The notes under the pieces were generated by a model. The model had not been told where the DNA came from and did not search any database. It was given only the letters and a program-made list of their open reading frames with translations. A DNA stretch of 64,000 bases from Anaeramoeba flamelloides (taxonomy: Eukaryota; Metamonada; Anaeramoebidae): NCBI GenBank assembly GCA_027625915.1, contig JANTQA010000033.1, positions 4,898,001 through 4,962,000 on the forward strand, in the 5' to 3' direction. The position numbers and the translations under genes were made by a program. Below, in pieces: positions 22,826 to 35,000 of the stretch. The stretch's first letter is position 1. Each line of letters opens with the position of its first letter.

Positions 22826-24041
22826 TGGTATTGAAAAGAAAAAGTTTTATACAAAAGTAAAAATTTAAAAAAATGGTTTCATATTATTTAGTTTTTGGAG
22901 TGTTTGATTTTTGATAATTTGGACTATATTTGAAAATTCATGGTTTCTTTTGGGTTTGAATTTTTGAAAATATGGTCTCAATTAAGGGGAAATTTCTCAA
23001 AGCAAAAGTTATTTCCAACATGATGGTTACTTTTCTAAATTCAGAAATCTAAGGTACACATAGCAAGATTTGTATTTTGTTGTCTCAAATACTAGATCCT
23101 GAAAACTTTTGTTTTAAAATGTTACTTTACTTTGATTGTTTCTACTTTTTTAAGAAAAAGATTGTCAGATCTTGAATATTTAAAAAGTTTTTTTACCATT
23201 CAATAAATTTAATTGTTACGAAAATTTAAAGAGTTCATTATCACTTTCCTTCTCAATTTGCTTTGTTTTAATTATCTCGTTCTGATTAAAAAATGTTAAA
23301 ATTTCAGGAAGTTCATGATTATTTACATTTTTTTTTTATTATTTGTTTCAGCCCCCAAATTTTAATTTTTGAGTCTGTTTGCACTATAGAAATAAATGAT
23401 TAATATTTCAAAATAAACAAAAAAAAATTTTTTTTATGAATTAATATTAAACCAACATAATTTGATTTTATTTTCATTAATTAATAATCATAAAATTAGA
23501 AAAATTTTTCAATTTAATTTCCCATCCGAAATTTAAGTAAACGGACATTTAGAAGCAATTTAAAGTTCTTCAATAAAATAATAATAAACATTGAAATAAA
23601 CTATTTTTTTTCCGGATCTTCCTCATAATATGCTGTTAAAGACAAGAACTGTTTTTATTTTATTTATTATTTTTTTTTTTTGGAAAAAAAATATAATATC
23701 TTTATTTAAATATTGATCAAATCTAATAAAAAAAAGAAAAAAAAAAAAAGGGGGAAGATACCATCTTTTGGAAAAAAGTATAAAAATGAATTTATTTTTG
23801 AATACATTTATAAAAATATACCAAAAAACAAACAATTTCAAGAATTAAATCTATCAAAAAACCTACAAAATGATTCGAAACCCATTGAATACAATTAGTT
23901 TTAGATCAAATATTTTATAATATTTTTACAAAAATAAAACTAGAAAATTTCTGATAAGTTTCAAATTCTCTAAAATTACATCAAACAGCGTAATATTTTA
24001 TTTATAAAATTATTTTGATTTATTTTTTGGTACATTTGATT
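22826..24041. other. Spacer with weak coding hints
   Basis: Mostly AT-rich. On the minus strand 23601-23648 reads FLSLTAYYEEDPEKK and a stop after a possible acceptor (AAAACAG), like a terminal exon. On the plus strand 23745-23898 reads KKYKNEFIFEYIYKNI and on to a stop. Neither could be tied to a gene. Confidence 0.3.
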
Positions 24042-24266
24042 TTAATAATTGACTATTTCATAAGAAAAAGTTGCATGAAAACCCTCCACAAAAGGCATTT
24101 TTTTAATCAAATAAGGAATTTTCAAAATTAAAAAAGTACATTTTAAAAGTAAACTATCCTCCCTATAAATTTTTTTGAGACTAGATACAGATATAATGTT
24201 GTTATTTTTTGAAATACCATTTTCTTTGGAGATATGATTTGTCACCAAAAAAAAACCTAAAATCAA
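24042..24266 (-). CDS. Possible orphan exon or decayed gene fragment
   Basis: A 74-codon frame with protein-like composition (SSLKKIYREDSLLLKCTFLI, then MPFVEGFHATFSYEIVNY and stop) preceded by a possible acceptor (GATTTTAG). No domain was recognised. It resembles loosely the helical part of ANTH-type domains, but this is too weak to name. It could equally be decayed mobile DNA. Confidence 0.25.
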   Translation of the reverse strand: MILGFFLVTNHISKENGISKNNNIISVSSLKKIYREDSLLLKCTFLILKIPYLIKKMPFVEGFHATFSYEIVNY

Positions 24267-26298
24267 TATTTAAAATTTCAGTGAAAATATTAATCAAAAA
24301 TTTAAAATTTTAAGTAATTTATTTGTTTTTATTATGAATATTATTTTTTGGGATATAAGAATTAACCCTAACACTTTTTATTTTCAGATTATATTTATAT
24401 AATACTTTGTAATTATTTGAATATAAATGATCTGCAAGTATTTCCCCAAATCTAAAAATTCTAGAGATCTCAAAAAATAATTATAATAATTCTTATGTTT
24501 TTAATACAATTCTATTTTAGAAAAGAGAAGTTCAGGTTTTATTGGTATTTCTTATTTATTTTTTTTTTATTTAAGAATATCAAGTTTTTAAAAAGCAATT
24601 TATTTTATATGATAATATATTTTGAATATTATTATCCAATTTTATTAAAATTTATTGAATTGCTTTTTGATTTTTTATTCTACTTGAAATGTTTTATTAA
24701 CTAATTTATTATTAAATAAAATAATAAACAATCTTTTAGTTTTTATCTTACTAAAGTACAATATTATTATCTTGATAATTTTTTTGAATTTTAATAAATA
24801 TAAATATATCCTTATTTTAGAAGTATTTCAAATAGGATTTATTAAAACCCCTTTTAACTATTTTTACTTAACTTCAACTAATCAATTTAACCCAATATTT
24901 AAGAACAATAAAATCAAAAAAATAAATTTTATATATTAACTTTTCAAATCTTTAAAATTCCTGCTTTTTTTCATTTACTTAAATACACTGGATTACTGAA
25001 TATTTATTCATTTCAAAGTACTAAAGATTAATTTAGCATCTTATTTCAATTCCTAAACCGTTTCTATAAAACCTGTAATTATTTGGAATTGTTAGATTCT
25101 TTTTTATATGAGTGAATTGAAATTCATGATATTGGTCTTCATAAGAGGGGTAAAATTTAATTTCGAATTTCAAACTTTGTAACTTTTCAAGTAATTTTAA
25201 CATATTTTAGTATTAGAAAAATAATAATATGATCATATTACAAAGACCTTCAAAATAAAAATAAGTATTATAAATATAAATATCCAATCAATTCACCAAC
25301 CACTTATAAAACCACAAGAAAAATATCTTTGGATATGATCACTTGTTTAATTTGTTTCTTTTAGCTTATTTTTCAAATTGATTGTTTTTTTTTTTTTATT
25401 GAAATAATTCCCGAATCAAAACTTATTATCATATTAGATTTAATAATAATAAAATAACCATAATAAAAGAAAATATTAAGAGTATTCCACATTTTTAATT
25501 CTCTTGTGTAAAATCAATGGCTTGGAAGAAACATTTTTCTAAACCAGCAGTTGGTTAAATTCAAAACTTTTCATAAAAAAGGTTTAATATAAAATGAACA
25601 ATATTAAAGATTTTTTACCTTTTTGTATTTTTTTTTTTTGATTGATTAAGTACATCTTGTTCCTTTTAAATTCTTTACTAAGTTCAATTAAAATTAGAGT
25701 CTTATGTGATAAATCAACACCATCACTCTTTTTTTATTTTTTAATTGGATCGAAAAATTGTATATTAAATTTTAAATATGATTTTTTTTAATTTTGAGTA
25801 TTTAAATAACTTAGCTTAAAAACAATTTATGAGATTATTATTCATCTTCAAATAAAATCTCACAATAGTATAATGAATTAAGAATAAAAGATAACCCCAT
25901 TAACATTCTTCAAAGTGGATTAAACAAATCAACTTAACATTCTTTTGTTACATTTAATTTCAACTTTGAAAAGAAAATTAATTAATTGTTTTTCAACAAG
26001 TACTTTAAATACTAAAACGTTAACTAAACACCCCCAAAGTAAAAATAATGATATTTACTATTCTTATTTCAAAATATTAAAAAGTGAAATTTTTGACTTT
26101 CTGGTCGTTACTCCCTTAATTCACTGAAGATCCCTTATTTAACTTTTGAGATTTATTTTTAAATACAACAATTTGATTTTTAATTGAAATCAACCATTGC
26201 CCATTTCGTAATAGCGATTTTTATGAGAAAAACTAGTCACCATAAATAAAAAGATGTTTTTTAACTTGATAGATTTATAAATTCTTGGCAATGTTCTG
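24267..26298. other. AT-rich intergenic stretch
   Basis: Two kilobases without a convincing exon. A frame at 25945-26127 has mildly protein-like composition but no splice or domain support. Confidence 0.45.
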
Positions 26299-26897
26299 AA
26301 GGTTTACAATACCTGAAATTTGTAATAAGATTTTATAATATCGGGGTGGGTGGGGGGGGGACTTGTTAATTGTGATTCTTAGCAGATGGTTCTTCGGTTT
26401 AGTATTTTGGTTATTAGCTCATTGATCTATTTTTAATAGGAATTTTTATAGGAGCCCAAAAAGGCAATTTTTAGTATTATAATTTTTTTTTTTCCAAAAT
26501 AGGAATTTATGAATGAAAGTCAAAGACATTGGTAGAAATTTAATAACAAAATTGTATTTTTGTATTCAATTGAAATATTCTATTTCCATTTTACTCAATG
26601 AACTAAAAAAAAAAAATAAAAAATTTAAAATCTCCAAATAATAAAAAGTTTGAATGAAAATTACAATCAAAAATCCAAATACCTAATATTTTTTTAATAC
26701 TTTAATAACAATCAAATTTTCTATGAGCGTTCAATTCGGATTTCTAAAAAAAAAAAAAAATTGCCAAAAAATTGCCTTTTAAACTACTATTAAAACCCAT
26801 AGCAAGCTCAAAATCGATAATCTAAGAACCAAAAATTACAAGTTACCACACCCGATACAACATAATCTTTTTTTGAATTTCAGTGATTGTAAACCTT
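26299..26897. mobile_element. Foldback element, older copy of the 46.8 kb family
   Basis: Ends AAGGTTTACAATACC on the left and its inverted match TTGTAAACCTTAA on the right. The arms (about 220 nt each) pair imperfectly, for example GGCAATTTTTAGTATT with the inverted right arm. Blocks match the near-palindrome at 46832-47389 in order. The left arm carries a G-rich run (26343-26361). It is more decayed than its relative. Confidence 0.7.
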
Positions 26898-26994
26898 AAA
26901 CCTTAAGCTATGTTGGAATAATCTTTCATTTCAAAATTCGAATCATTTTTTAACAAAAATCTTTATTGGTTTTATTTAATAGACTCTTTAACAA

Positions 26995-27552
26995 ATGTCT
27001 GAAAAGTCTGTCTTTTATTTAGTTCGTCCCCAATTTCAAAAGATTCATCAAGTCTGTGGTTCAAGCACAAAACTCAAAGCTACAAAAAAAGCAACACAAG
27101 AAGCCTTAGGTAATTTGAATTTTTTTTTCGTTAGAGAATTTAGCCACCTTTTTTTCTTCTTTTTCCCACTCACATCAAATTTTTTCTTTTTTTTGATTTA
27201 TACAATAGATTTAATTGATCAAATTGATAAGTAAGTTTTCTTCTCCCAATTAAAAACTTTTTGTGAACAACTTATTGAAAAGCACCAAACTTTTTTTTTT
27301 ACTTTTTCTTTTTTCCTTTATACAAAATAATCTTTTTTATTGCAAACAGAAAGAAAATTTTTAGTGATGAAGAAATAACATTAACGATCTATAAGCCATT
27401 AAAACATTCGTTGCTATCTGGTGAGTTTCAGTTGATACACCCAGCACTCACAATACTTAAAGTATAACTTTTTTTTTTTAATTAGCGATAGATCTTTTTT
27501 CTTTTTTTTTTTTTTTTGTTATTTAGTTTTAACAAGCACGTTCTTTGAATAG
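26995..27552 (+). CDS. Small four-exon protein of unknown function
   Basis: Model: join(26995..27109, 27209..27230, 27350..27420, 27527..27552), 77 residues. All four junctions are GT-AG with T-rich tails and consistent phase; donors are GTAATT, GTAAGT and GTGAGT. The product begins MSEKSVFYLVRPQFQKIHQV and continues with TKKATQEALDLIDQIDKKK, then IFSDEEITLTIYKPLKHSL and LSVLTSTFFE. It looks like a compact helical protein. I do not recognise the family. Exon 2 is only 22 nt, so gene finders could miss it. Exon 4 is the least certain; an alternative acceptor would change the last eight residues. Confidence 0.55.
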
Positions 27553-28403
27553 TCTTCTTAATAATTGATCTTTTACAAACCAAAAATAGTTAAAAAATAT
27601 TAAATATGTTCCTTTGAATTTATTATTTTAATACTCTTTATCAATGAATTTTTAAACACATCAGTTTAATATTCTTAAATTGTAGAGTTTTGTATGGTTG
27701 TAACTGTTTTTGATAATTTCGGAGCAAAATTAATTCAATTTAAAAAAAGAATTTATTTTCGAAAATGTATAATTTTAAAGACCCCTTTTTAAAATTAAAC
27801 TGTTGTTTGCTTGCTTTTTCTTGACTTTTTTCTTCTTTTTAGAAAAAAAAAAATTTATTTGAAAAAATTAAAAAATTTAATGAAAACAACCAAGCAAATC
27901 TTGAAAATAAGAAAATGAAATACTCGAAATTTTAAAGAAAGATCAAAGTGATCGCTGATTGTTTAATCAAAGTAATTGGAAAGAAAATAACAAAAAAATG
28001 TTTCTTTCATTTTCTATTTAAGGGAATAGGTATGTTTTCCCAATTTCGAGTGCCATCTGTTTATTTGAAACCGAATGGTTCAAATCATTTCTTTAACCAA
28101 ACAAATGAATTACTTACCTAAATAGGGGAGCAGAATGAATCCTAATATAATATATTCACATTCAAATAAAAAAATGGAAATTAAAAAACTGAAAAAAATG
28201 ATCCAAGAAAAAAAAAAAAGAAAATCATTTATTTATTAATCTTATCTATAACATTTGAATACAATGGCTTCTTCTCTACTCAGTTTTATTTTTAATTCTA
28301 AAGGTAAAAACTTTTGTTTGAAAAATTTTTGAGAAACAAATAACTTGTTATTTCTAAAGAATTTTCAAAATGAATTTAAAAATCCGATTTTCAATTGATA
28401 CAT
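27553..28403. other. AT-rich spacer
   Basis: No exon with splice support was found. A short plus-strand start (MASSLLSFIFNSK at 28264, followed by a possible GTAAAA donor) leads only to a very short product. Confidence 0.4.
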
Positions 28404-28662
28404 CTATTTTTGATTAGGAAAATAAATTAGAATATTTTTTGAAATACTTTTTGCAGAAACCGAAGATTTATTAGACATATTTGTTTGATTTTTAAAATAT
28501 TTATTTTCCATTGGCTTGTTAAAATCAAAATAATTAGGAATCTTGATATAAATTTTTTCACCATATTTTCTTTTTCTTTGATTGAACTTTTTATAGTTTC
28601 TTTCTGATTTCGATCTTTCAGCCCTTTCTCTTTAATTTTTGAAATAGTATTCTTTTTTTTGG
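28404..28662 (-). CDS. Probable 3'-terminal exon of an unidentified gene
   Basis: The minus strand reads about 85 codons of protein-like sequence: KIKEKGLKDRNQKETIKKF, then RKYGEKIYIKIPNYFDFNK and MSNKSSVSAKSISKN, ending PNQK and a stop at 28404-28406. It starts just after a possible acceptor (CACAATAAG). A minus frame at 28728-29015 beginning MEKCVIRMLEINLR could be an upstream exon, but no standard donor joins them. The family is not recognised. Confidence 0.35.
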
Positions 28663-28727
28663 CTTATTGTGATAAAAATATTTTAAAAAAGAATTTAGAA
28701 AGCAAATTTGTAAAAAAACGGTTTTGG

Positions 28728-29015
28728 TTAAAATAATAATAATAAATAGGAATGTGGTAAGAATTTCAAGATAAAAAACTCATTTATTTTCATCCAAATT
28801 AAGGAGATAAAGAAGAAACTTCTTCTAAAAATCGGCTTTGGTTGAGTTTTTTTTTTTTTCATTCTTGATTTCAACAAATTTCTTTGGAGAGATGATCTTC
28901 CTTGTTTTGTGTTTAAAAAGAAAAGATGTGTGTCAAATGCACACCATCTCATGACCATTTTTTTTTGGTTTGTTCTCAGATTAATTTCAAGCATTCGTAT
29001 AACACATTTCTCCAT
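28728..29015 (-). CDS. Uncertain open frame, 95 codons
   Basis: An ATG-initiated minus frame with Trp and Cys in its first half (MVMRWCAFDTHLFFL) and a basic then Phe-rich second half. The opposite strand also reads openly over the same stretch (FLWRDDLPCFVFKKKRC), so strand and reality are unresolved. It lies immediately beside MITE B copy 2. Confidence 0.25.
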   Translation of the reverse strand: MEKCVIRMLEINLRTNQKKMVMRWCAFDTHLFFLNTKQGRSSLQRNLLKSRMKKKKTQPKPIFRRSFFFISLIWMKINEFFILKFLPHSYLLLLF

Positions 29016-29162
29016 TCAAAACATAATTTAATAAAACCAAAAATTTATAAAAAAAAAATTTCAAAAAATTGAAAAATTAAATGATTAAGCTCTGATTTGT
29101 TTTGGTTTGTATTTCTTTTTGCAAATAGAGTAATTAATGATATTTTGTTTCAAAGCGTCAAT

Positions 29163-29702
29163 ATAAACTAAAATTCAAAATTTTCCACACAGCTAAAACG
29201 TTCCAAACAATCAAAATAATACAATTTCAATCAAATTGGAGATAATTATGATTTTTGTAAAATATGAAAATCATTTTTTCATCTTTTAGTTTTTGTTTTC
29301 ATTTCATTGTTTGAATTACGTAACTTGTTTCGTTCGATCAAAATTTTTTTGAACAATTGATATTATGTTAAAGTCAAGTTGTTCCAAATAGAAGAACTCA
29401 AATAAAATTAGTTGCTAGTATCTAACCCTTTGATCGATCAATAATTCCTAATAGAATTTAAACAAATTTACTAATGTATTTTTTTGTTTTGCTCTCTCCA
29501 AAATTTTTAACACACCCATGATTTATTTGTATTGATAATTATTTATTTATTGTTTTGTGAGCATTGTAATTTATAAAAAAGTGTTAATATTTCAATTAGT
29601 GAATGGCTCTAATTTGGTAAATCTTCTTTGAATTGATTAAATAAGTTTTTTTTTTAACAAAATTGAATTTTGGTGTGTTAAAAATTTTTAATTGGGGTTT
29701 AA
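29163..29702 (+). mobile_element. MITE subfamily B copy 2, uninterrupted
   Basis: 540 bp. Left end TAAACTAAAATTCAAAATTTT; right end is the inverted counterpart ending ATTGGGGTTTAATA. Collinear with the split copy at 6320-7829. It retains the empty LINE site (CTAATGTATTTTTTTG). No transposase. Confidence 0.8.
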
Positions 29703-30025
29703 TAATAAATTCACAAAAATGTTTTTAATTTTTTTGTTCACTTTCCTATTTTTGAAAATGTTTTTATGAGCTTTGAATAAAGAATGTAATTGTTCTAAAT
29801 TCTCAGAAAACTTGTAAATTAGGTGGAAAAAAGACTTGTTGAAAATAACAAATGTTTTGAAAATCGGTTTACAAGATGCAAAATAATGGAAATTGAACCA
29901 AAAAGTTTAAAACTTTATTTTGAATTTATCAGTATCTGTGGGAATCTAAAAATCTTTTTTCAGTAATATTATCACAATAAAAATTTTTGCAAATTTGGTA
30001 AAATGATCCTAATTCCTTAATAAAT

Positions 30026-30569
30026 AAACTAAACCCCATTCCAAAAATTTGGACACACCCAAAATTAAAAATTGGCAATAAAAAAAAACCACAATTTATT
30101 GATATTTTTGACAACATAATATTAAATTAGGTTTAAGTGACTTTGTATTAATTTTTTTATAAGTAATTATGTTTATACAAATTAAAAAATAAATATATAA
30201 AACAAAAAAATAAAAATCAGTGTGTCCAAAATAATGAAACGAGCGGGAATAATAATTATATTGGTAGATTTGTTGAAATTTCACCAACAATTATTGATCG
30301 ATCAAATGATAAGAAATCATCAACCAATTATATGTTATTTTTCTATTTACCAAACTCAACATTAGCCTTCTATCAATCACTGAAAAACAATTTCCAGATC
30401 TAATGAAACAGATTCCCTAACTAGAAAAAAGGAAATGAAAAAAAAAGAGAAAAGACAAAAAATGGAAATAGTTTGTAAAATCAAAATTATTTCCAAATTG
30501 AATCAAAAATGTATTATTGTTATTCAATCAACTGTTTTAACTATGTCCAAAATTTTGCAATTTAGTTTA
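30026..30569 (-). mobile_element. MITE subfamily A copy 2, complete
   Basis: 544 bp including flanking TA. Termini TAAACTAAACCCCATTCC plus AAAAATTTGGACACACCC, and the inverted TTGGACATAGTTAAAAC type end. It is inverted relative to copy 1. The LINE landing site is empty. Best-preserved copy for defining the family ends. Confidence 0.85.
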
Positions 30570-32001
30570 TTTTGAGCACAAGTTCCTCAAATATTCTTTC
30601 ATCATAATTAGAACGAATAAACAAATCAGCATCACAAATCAATATAAAACAAAAATTGTCTTCATTAATTTGGTTCTTCCTTATTGAACTTTTGAGTTAA
30701 AATTAAATTTTTTTTAAAATAAAATTTAAGAGTATTAAGGATAAACACGCCACATGAATTCTGAAAATAAACAAAAGATCATGAAAAAAAAAATATTAAA
30801 TTTGTTAAATGTCTTTCATTTTACAATCTAATTTTAGAGTTAAAATATTTTTACAAAATGAGAATCCAACTAAATTTTTGATATTATCATTTTATCTAAA
30901 CTTTGTAAAAAACACAAAAATATTGATTATTTTTTCTTTAATAATAAATATTAAAATTTATTTAAATAAAAAAAAAAGATAAAAACCTTATATTTCATTT
31001 TCAATAAAATATAATTTAACGAAAAATGATATATTCATCAATCTCTAATTTTAAAAATGTTCTAAGTTCAAAATTTGAGAATAAAAACCCAGAATGAACT
31101 TCTTTGATTGAAATTAACCTTTACAGAAATATGAAATAATATCAAAATAAATATATATATATATATAAACAACTAAAAAAGCTAAAAAAAAAAAAAATGG
31201 AGAATAAATAAAACTATTTTCCAAATAGCCAAATTTTATCTTTGAAAAATAATGTTCCATATTATTTTCTTTCGATTTTTTTAATTGTCTGTCTTTTATT
31301 AAAATCTTTTCAGGAAATGGTTTTTATCTATTTTTTTCAATAAAGCCTGTAATCTTTTCACAAAATATTTCATGAACAAAATTCGAAATTTAAATTGAAA
31401 TGATTTGAAATTACAAAATCCTCTTTATTCAATAACATTCTACTTCATTTTCTAGTATTATTGCGTTTAAGGTAAGGATATAAATATACTTTAAAATTTT
31501 CGAAAATCCAAATTTCCCTGTTATTGATTCTCTCCAAATTATTTTCGATCGTCATAGAGTATACTTCACTTGTATCAATATAATTGAAAAAAATTTTGAT
31601 AATCCCAACAGCAATATTAAAAAAAAACAAAGGATTGATTTTAAATTCACCTTGTTTTGTTTGAAAATTCATTAAATATTTTGGGATCAATAAATGCCTT
31701 CATTCAAATCTTCAAAAATGTGATAATTTACAATATCTTTGACTTGCGTTTAATTGGCATTCAAATAAAACATTTTTATTGATTGAGGTATTGTATTTCA
31801 ATCTCTGCCGAGTATAAAATATAAAAAGTCCTTAAATAACAGAAAAAAGAAAATAAACGTTAAACAGCTTCTCAACAATTGAAATAAAAAATACTTTGTA
31901 CCAATTTTTAAAAAATCTATCATTTTGTTCATATTTATTGAAATTCTAATAATTACAATTTTCTTTTTGTTTATATTAATTATAATGTTTTTATAAAATA
32001 G
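30570..32001. other. Spacer upstream of the Arf-GEF, probably holding its missing 5' exons
   Basis: AT-rich. A 16-nt stretch at about 31456-31471 between TTTTCTAG and GTAAGG reads IIAFK and would join in phase to the next exon, where family alignment expects a similar helix; this is speculative. No other upstream exon was found. Confidence 0.35.
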
Positions 32002-35000
32002 AAAATTATTGGAAGTCAACAATTTAATATAAAAATCAAAATCGAAGATGTGATATTACTTGATATTCTTTTAGATGAAATAATTTCTTGTTTAAGATTT
32101 TCAAATAATCAAATTGAATTATTAATTTCCCAAACCTTACTTGAGATAAGTTTATTAAAATCGCAAGTAATTCACAAAGGAATATTATTAAAAATCACAA
32201 ATAAGATTTTCCATTTATATTCAGAGTCTAATGATGGATTGGTATCAAGTACATGTAAAATTTCATTGTCTAAAATTATTACGAATATATCAACGAAAAT
32301 AAAAGAAGGGAAAAAAAAGCAAATTGAAAAAAGCCAACAAGAAAAAATCGATTCAAGTACAATCAAAAAAGAATCAAATGAAAATTTTAAAGAATTGGAA
32401 ATAAAAACATATGAAAATGAAAATGAAAAAGAAAATGAAAATAAAAATGAAAAGGAAAAAGAAAAGGAAATTGAAAATGAAAAAGAAAATGAAATTGAAA
32501 AGGAAACAGAAAAAGAAAAGGAAAAGGAAAGGGGAAAAGAGAAACAATCTCTCGATGAAGAGGAGAAGGTGGATAACAAAGACCAAAAGAATGAAAAAAA
32601 AAAACAAACAAAAATAATAAAACTTGATATTAAATTTGATCCAAAAATTAAAATAAATCTTAATTTTTTAGATGAAAAAGAAGAAAAAAAAAATGAAAAG
32701 GAAATAAAAAAGGAATTTAATCAAAAAAAACCGTTTTTCAATAATTTATATGAAAAAGATTTATTTATGATTTTCAAATCACTTTGCCAAGAGGCAATGA
32801 AAAAAATAACAAAAAAAAGCGAAGATAATGATTCAGTTACTGTTGAATTAAAAAAAAAACTATTTTGTTTTGATTTAATTTTAGAAATTTTGAATCAAAA
32901 TGAGGGAATTGTAAATAATGATGACAATAAAAGCGATCAATTTTTAAAAATAATTAAAGAAAAATTATTTAAAGCAATTAATAAATGTGCTTCTTCAAAA
33001 AATTTAAAATTATTAAAAGTTTCTCATCAAATTTTTTTAAAAATTTTTGAAAAATATAGAAGATATTTAAAATCAGAGATATTATTTTTCATTCAATTAA
33101 ACATTTTGACCTTTTTAGAAGATCCACAAAGAAATTTTGTTGAAAAAATAAAAGTATTTAAGTTATTATTTGAATTATTTCAAGAACCACAAAATATTGT
33201 TGAAATGTATTTTAATTGTGATTATTTACCAAGAAAAATGAACAATAAAAATGAAGATGGCAAAGAAAAAGAAAAAAAAAAAAAAGAAGAAGAAAAAGAA
33301 GAAATGGAAGAAGAAGAAGAAGAAGAAGAAATGGAAAAGCAAGAAGAAAAAGAAGAAGAAGAAGAAAAAAACAACGATAATAACAACAATAACAACAACA
33401 ACAAAAATAATTCCGGAAATGATGGAAAAAATGAACTTTTCCGTTTAATGATTCAAAGAATCTCGCAAATAGTTCTTGGAAATGATCTAGAAAAACAAAT
33501 TAATAGTAGAGCACGATATTTCACCTTAATAGATTTTACAAAATTAAGAAATTTAGGGTTTAAAATTTTAATAATTTGTATTAGATCAATGTATTTATGG
33601 TGTGAAAATTTATTTCTTCATCAAGAACAAAATTATCTACTTTATAGCAAATATTCTACTAATCAATTATTTCAAAAAAAACAAAATGAACAAAATAAAA
33701 TAAAAACGAAAAAAGAAAAAGAAATAAAAAAGAAAATTAATAACCAAATTGAAGATACAATTATTGCTAAGGGCTGTATTCTTTTTAATGAAAATACAAA
33801 AAAAGGAATTAATTTTTTACTAAATAAAAAAAAAATTAAAAAAGAACCATTATCTATCTTTAATTTTATCAAAAAATATAAAAATTATTTATTTAAAAAA
33901 AAAATCGGAGAATTTTTTGGAAGTTCAAAAAATCTTAATTCCATGGTTTTTGATATTTATATTCAAAAATATGATTTTACAAATTTGAATTTAATAAATT
34001 CTTTAATTATCTTATTTAAAAATTTTTCTCTTCCAGACAGTAAGAAAAAAATTGACACAATATTAGAAAAATTTTCTGAACAATATTATTTATCTCATAA
34101 ATCAATATTCAAATCAGCAAATAGCACTTTTCTGCTTTGTTATCAAGTTTTAGAATTATTTTTTAATTTAAAAAATAAAGATATAAAAGAAAAAATTACA
34201 AAAACAATTTTCATACAACAAAATGTAAAATTGGATTCTAGAAAATATATTTCTAATGAATATTTATCAGAATTATTTGATTCGATCAATAATATTATTC
34301 AAAACAATAGTACTAATATTGGTAGTGATGGTGATGATGACGACGACGATTATGATGATGAGGGTGATGATTATAATTATGAAATTGAACTCAACAAAAA
34401 AACAATTTCTTTTAACTTTTCAAAAAAAGTTGAAAAACATTTTTTATTCTGGTTTAATTATTTAATTTTTAAAACAAAAAGTAAAGAAAAAATTTTAAAA
34501 ATGAACCAAAATAGAATTAATAATAATGAGAAATTACCAAAAGAGGATTATTTTTATCCAATAACTCTCAATTATTATGTAAAACCAATGGTTAAATTAC
34601 TTTGGAAAGAATTAATAAATTCCACATCAATGATCTTAAATAAAACTCAAGATTTAAAGATAATAAAATATTGCATCTCTGGGTTTAAATTTTTAATAAA
34701 ATTGACAAGTATTTTTTCTTTAGATCATATCAAAGACAAAATTATTATTAAATTATTAGAATTTATTAATATTACAAATAGAAAAGAGATGACAAAAAAA
34801 ATTCATTTTATTTTGAAAGAAATTATTAATTTTCTGATTAATGATGGTAATTATATAGGAACAAGTTGGCATCATTTTTTTAAGATATTTTTACAATTAT
34901 TTGAATTAAATATTGTTCATTTTTTACTTTCAACAAAAATTAAAATTTTTAATAATTTAAAGAAAAAAGAGAATAATAATGATGATGATGATGATAAGAA

